Of a stretch of 9,893 nucleotides of DNA, positions 7,479 through 9,893 are shown one piece after another. This DNA is from TMED14 sp003444795 (lineage in GTDB: Bacteria > Bacteroidota > Bacteroidia > Flavobacteriales > Schleiferiaceae), in the NCBI GenBank assembly GCA_963978445.1, contig CAXBRT010000061.1, positions 1 through 9,893 on the forward strand, in the 5' to 3' direction. The translations under genes and the position numbers were made by a program. The notes beneath the pieces were generated by a model that was not told the DNA's origin, ran no database searches, and saw only the letters and a program-made list of their open reading frames with translations. Numbering within the stretch: the first letter of the stretch is position 1; the number at the start of each line of letters is the position of its first letter.

Positions 7479-8783
7479 ATGAAACGTTTACTACCCGCTC
7501 TACTCGTTCTCACCAGTCTCTGGTCCTGTCAATCGGAGGAACCCGCTGAAGTTCAACCTGCCACCATTCATGCCTTCATGCAAGAAGTCACAGACCGAAT
7601 GGTGCACGACATTTTTTCCCCGCCGGTAGTGAGCCGGGTCTATGCCTATGTGAGTACAGCGGGCTATGAAGCGTATCGTCCGGGCCACCCTGAACTGCTT
7701 ACCCTAGCGGGCCAGCTCCACGGCTTGACGGAGATCCCTGCTCCCAGCCGCGCGGATTTGGACCATGGTGTAGCCGCCATTGCTGCCATGAATGTCATTG
7801 CGGTGGAACTCATTTTCTCCTACGAAGACATGCAGGCCTATGGCGATTCGGTACTCGCGTATTATCGCACTTCAGCGCCCGACGGAGACCGCTTCGACGC
7901 CAGTGTAGCCTACGGCGAGGAAGTGGGTGCGCATATTAAATCGTGGATGGCTCAGGACAATTATGCCCAAATGCGGACCTTTCCCAAGTACGAAATCACG
8001 GATGCGCCCATGCGCTGGCGCCCCACTCCGCCAAACTACATGGACGGCATTGAGCCCCATTGGCGGGAACACCGCACGTGGATGTTGGACTCCGCGCAGC
8101 AATTCAAGCCCGCCAGACCCTCCGAACCATCCTTGGATACCACTTCGCAATTCTGGAAGGAGGTCCTTGAGGTCTATACCATTCGCCGAGAAAGTACGGA
8201 CGAGCAAGAGCAAATTGCCCAATTTTGGGATTGCAATCCCTACATGGTGGCACATCGCGGGCACGTGATGACCAGCGTCAAAAAGATCAGCCCAGGAGGG
8301 CATTGGCTAGGCATTACGAAGACTGCTGGCCTCAAAGCGGGTCTTGACTTGACGGCGACCATCGAACTTTATGCACGCGTCTCCATTGCGATGGCCGATG
8401 CTTTCATCAGCTGCTGGGATGAGAAATACCGCTCCAACTACATCCGTCCAGAGACCGTCATCAACGAACACCTCGACCCCAACTGGCTCCCTTTGCTGCA
8501 AACACCCCCATTCCCGGAATACACCAGTGGCCATAGTGTAGTTTCCGGCGCGGCATCGGAAATACTAACGCACTACCTCGGAGACAGCTTTGCCTTCACG
8601 GACAGCACGGAACGTCCCTTTGGCTTGCCCGATCGCAGCTACCACAACTTTTATCAAGCGCGCGACGAAGCCGCGGTGTCCCGTTTGTACGGCGGCATCC
8701 ACTTCCGCCCAGCCATAGACAACGGTGTGAAGCAAGGCACGGCCGTCGGCGCGCTCGTCGTCCAACGATTAAAGACGCGCTAG
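7479..8783 (+). CDS. Vanadium-dependent haloperoxidase / PAP2-superfamily lipoprotein
   Basis: This 434-residue protein belongs to the vanadate haloperoxidase/acid phosphatase (PAP2) superfamily. Known members oxidise halides with H2O2 or hydrolyse phosphoesters. The three active-site blocks are present: K316-x6-R323-P324; T-S-G-H with Ser350, Gly351 and acid-base His352; and S-R-x5-H with Arg402 and His408, the latter expected to bind vanadium. Phe345, in P-P-F-P-E-Y before T-S-G-H, matches the phenylalanine at that place in fungal vanadium chloroperoxidase; the usual P-S-G-H proline is threonine here. Residues 1-17 form a lipoprotein signal with lipobox L-W-S-C, followed by acidic Q-S-E-E, which resembles Bacteroidota surface-export signals. 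ATG 7479 is chosen because it gives this signal peptide; the longer in-frame start at 7428 would overlap the upstream gene. The spacer to that gene is 4 bp. Whether it is a peroxidase or a phosphatase cannot be settled from sequence. Confidence 0.9.
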   Translation: MKRLLPALLVLTSLWSCQSEEPAEVQPATIHAFMQEVTDRMVHDIFSPPVVSRVYAYVSTAGYEAYRPGHPELLTLAGQLHGLTEIPAPSRADLDHGVAAIAAMNVIAVELIFSYEDMQAYGDSVLAYYRTSAPDGDRFDASVAYGEEVGAHIKSWMAQDNYAQMRTFPKYEITDAPMRWRPTPPNYMDGIEPHWREHRTWMLDSAQQFKPARPSEPSLDTTSQFWKEVLEVYTIRRESTDEQEQIAQFWDCNPYMVAHRGHVMTSVKKISPGGHWLGITKTAGLKAGLDLTATIELYARVSIAMADAFISCWDEKYRSNYIRPETVINEHLDPNWLPLLQTPPFPEYTSGHSVVSGAASEILTHYLGDSFAFTDSTERPFGLPDRSYHNFYQARDEAAVSRLYGGIHFRPAIDNGVKQGTAVGALVVQRLKTR

Positions 8784-9148
8784 GCTATGACCGCAAAGAC
8801 TTCGGTGCGCCAAAACACCCAGGCACCCAGGGCATAGGACAAGACATCCCAGTAATCGGCGGTGAAGCGGGGGTCAAAATTCGGAATCCACACTTCAAAC
8901 GCCAGGGAAGCAGCCCCCCAGGCACCTATTACAAACCAGGGGCTCCAGCGAAATGCAGGTTGCCAAAGACGGAGGATCCAAGCCGGAAATCCCAGGGCAA
9001 TGGGCAAGAAAAGGAAGGCGTCTAAGTAGGAATCGGCCCAGGGATGCGACCAACCTAATGCAATGGCCGCTTGGTGGGCAAAAAAAGCACCCAGCGTACT
9101 CAGCAGCAGGGCATTTTGGCTCAAACGGCCACCCAATAGGCCATCCAT
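8780..9148 (-). CDS. Small multi-spanning membrane protein, function unknown
   Basis: This 122-residue protein is almost wholly hydrophobic, with about four membrane segments at residues 10-30, 38-62, 69-88 and 98-115. Acidic residues lie at loop borders: W-A-D-S-Y-L-D before the second segment and A-D-Y-W-D-V-L-S-Y before the fourth. Similar small Bacteroidota membrane proteins are, as far as I recall, sometimes auto-labelled magnesium citrate secondary transporter, a label with little experimental basis; a distant VanZ-like relation is another possibility. ATG 9148 is preferred, overlapping the upstream zinc-ribbon gene by 28 bases, which suggests translational coupling; an upstream GTG at 9181 would lengthen the overlap and add 11 polar residues. 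Its TAG stop shares the CTAG at 8780-8783 with the stop of the convergent haloperoxidase gene. Confidence 0.72.
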   Translation of the reverse strand: MDGLLGGRLSQNALLLSTLGAFFAHQAAIALGWSHPWADSYLDAFLFLPIALGFPAWILRLWQPAFRWSPWFVIGAWGAASLAFEVWIPNFDPRFTADYWDVLSYALGAWVFWRTEVFAVIA

Positions 9149-9408
9149 GCAATAGAACCGGCAATGAACATTGCGACCCACTGAAGGGCAACGACGGAAT
9201 TCTTCAACAAACGAATTGGGGCAGGGATAGACGGATCCTTGATCCAGGTCGGTAGGGGCATTTCGAAAGGATTTGGAGTTCGGTGATCCAAGTGGGGAAC
9301 ACCTGATTGATCGGTTTGAACGTGCACATCGGGACCACAGCTAGGGCATGCTCCGTCGGAAGATTCGTGCCAAGTGCCACAGGATGAACACTTAAATGAC
9401 CGCTTCAT
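9121..9408 (-). CDS. Zinc-ribbon protein with C-terminal transmembrane segment
   Basis: This 95-residue protein has an N-terminal zinc ribbon with C7-x2-C10 and C21-x2-C24. A polar, proline-rich linker (about 26-65) follows, then one hydrophobic helix at about 73-94 ending at the stop. The likely layout is a cytoplasmic metal-binding knuckle tethered to the inner membrane. No specific function is recognised. ATG 9408 is chosen because it starts directly with M-K-R-S-F-K-C; the frame extends upstream to 9429 without a better signal. The gene overlaps the following membrane-protein gene by 28 bases, and a -7-like promoter motif lies 5-12 bases before its start. The partnership with a small membrane protein suggests that the two products work together. 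Confidence 0.75.
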   Translation of the reverse strand: MKRSFKCSSCGTWHESSDGACPSCGPDVHVQTDQSGVPHLDHRTPNPFEMPLPTWIKDPSIPAPIRLLKNSVVALQWVAMFIAGSIAWMAYWVAV

Positions 9409-9412
9409 GGCG

Positions 9413-9420
9413 CAAAGGTA
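9413..9420 (-). promoter_or_regulatory. TAnnTTTG -7 promoter motif before the zinc-ribbon gene
   Basis: On the minus strand TACCTTTG fits all six fixed positions of the Bacteroidota -7 consensus and ends four bases before the ATG at 9408. No convincing TTG/TTTG -33 element is found at 17-23 bp. If used, transcription would start at or within a few bases of the start codon, giving a leaderless or nearly leaderless mRNA. It lies in the 27-bp gap after the phosphatase gene. Confidence 0.38.
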
Positions 9421-9435
9421 CGGCAGCAAAGGAGC

Positions 9436-9893
9436 CTAGTAGGTTCTAGTCAATAGGTTTTTCGTCCAAGGACGCACGGTACGTTTTCTGCGGTGAGAAA
9501 CCCGCCAGGCTCCGTCGCTTTTAATGTCCTTGACATAATTCCACTCAGCTAGCGCAGCTTCTTGGGTAAAGTCCACCGTTAAAAAGCCATGGTCCCGCAC
9601 ATTGACATATTCCAAATTTTTATTGCGCAACCAAAGCAGACATCCGGCTAGGCGTGCGGCAATGGGGTTGGCGAACTCGTCAAAATTGGTCGAGGTGATA
9701 CTGGGCGTGCATAGCTCCACATACCCGGGCCCCTCAAAGCCCCATGAGCAGTGTGAATCTCCTGTGAAGATGACCACTGGGGCTACCGATGGGAAAAGGG
9801 TGGCTAGCTGATCGCGTTCTTCTAAATACCCGTCCCAGGCATCGGGGTTGTGGTCTTTGACGCGTTTGGTGGGTAAAACGCCCAGATCTAAGG
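9436..9893 (-). CDS. PhoD-like metallophosphatase / alkaline phosphatase D family (C-terminal part)
   Basis: These are the last 151 residues of a PhoD-type phosphodiesterase/alkaline phosphatase; the gene continues past the right edge. The visible part begins with D-x-W-D-G-Y-x-x-E-R-D-x-L, the conserved helix of PhoD proteins, followed by V-V-I-F-T-G-D-S-H-C-S-W, whose G-D-x-H supplies metal ligands in this superfamily. Next comes E-L-C-T-P-S-I-T-S-T-N, the conserved strand and loop of PhoD enzymes, and the C-terminal strands V-N-V-R-D-H-G-F-L-T-V-D and A-x-A-E-W. Family members are exported Ca2+/Fe3+ enzymes that release phosphate from mono- or diesters. The signal peptide and the N-terminal metal ligands are outside the window, so activity cannot be fully judged. 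The stop is TAG at 9436-9438, 27 bp before the zinc-ribbon gene; no terminator hairpin is seen between them. Confidence 0.88.
   Translation of the reverse strand, partial: LDLGVLPTKRVKDHNPDAWDGYLEERDQLATLFPSVAPVVIFTGDSHCSWGFEGPGYVELCTPSITSTNFDEFANPIAARLAGCLLWLRNKNLEYVNVRDHGFLTVDFTQEAALAEWNYVKDIKSDGAWRVSHRRKRTVRPWTKNLLTRTY

Noticed and set aside
1..9893. Search for tRNA, rRNA, insertion sequences, CRISPR arrays and riboswitches
   Set aside because: No cloverleaf, transposase, terminal inverted repeats, regularly spaced repeats or known riboswitch cores were seen; coding density leaves gaps of at most 92 bp.

Overview
The window looks like a chromosome segment of a Bacteroidota species, probably from the marine Flavobacteriales/Cryomorphales side. 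The supporting signs are a RagB/SusD-type nutrient-binding protein, three proteins with lipoprotein signal peptides, FG-GAP/UnbV (CRTAC1-like) giant proteins, start codons without Shine-Dalgarno sequences, and TAnnTTTG promoter-like elements. The exact lineage is an inference and was not tested against any database.

Plus strand, 1-8783: the 3' end of a SusD-like gene (its SusC partner would lie upstream, outside the window) ends at 274. A near-perfect intrinsic terminator with a UUCG loop follows at 303-336. Then come four genes that may form one operon: a 1094-residue FG-GAP/UnbV lipoprotein (366-3650); a 1064-residue paralogue with a membrane-anchor-like N-terminus (3654-6848, 3 bp spacer); after a 92-bp gap, a 177-residue cysteine-rich lipoprotein of unknown function (6941-7474); and, 4 bp later, a vanadium-dependent haloperoxidase/PAP2-type lipoprotein (7479-8783).

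Minus strand, 8780-9893: a 122-residue multi-spanning membrane protein (8780-9148), a 95-residue zinc-ribbon protein with a C-terminal membrane segment (9121-9408, overlapping the first by 28 bp), and the C-terminal part of a PhoD-like phosphatase (9436-9893) that runs off the right edge. The two transcription units meet tail to tail on a shared CTAG.

The plus-strand genes read as a cell-envelope module: a SusCD-type uptake pair, two very large Ca2+-loop beta-propeller proteins that probably bind or organise something at the surface, a disulfide-type small lipoprotein, and a lipid-anchored vanadate enzyme with all core active-site residues. The substrate is not evident from sequence. The most notable observations are the colinear but unequally eroded calcium loops of the two paralogues, a 28-residue ungapped non-propeller motif shared by both, the gene combination itself, and a promoter-like element that appears nested in the SusD terminator.
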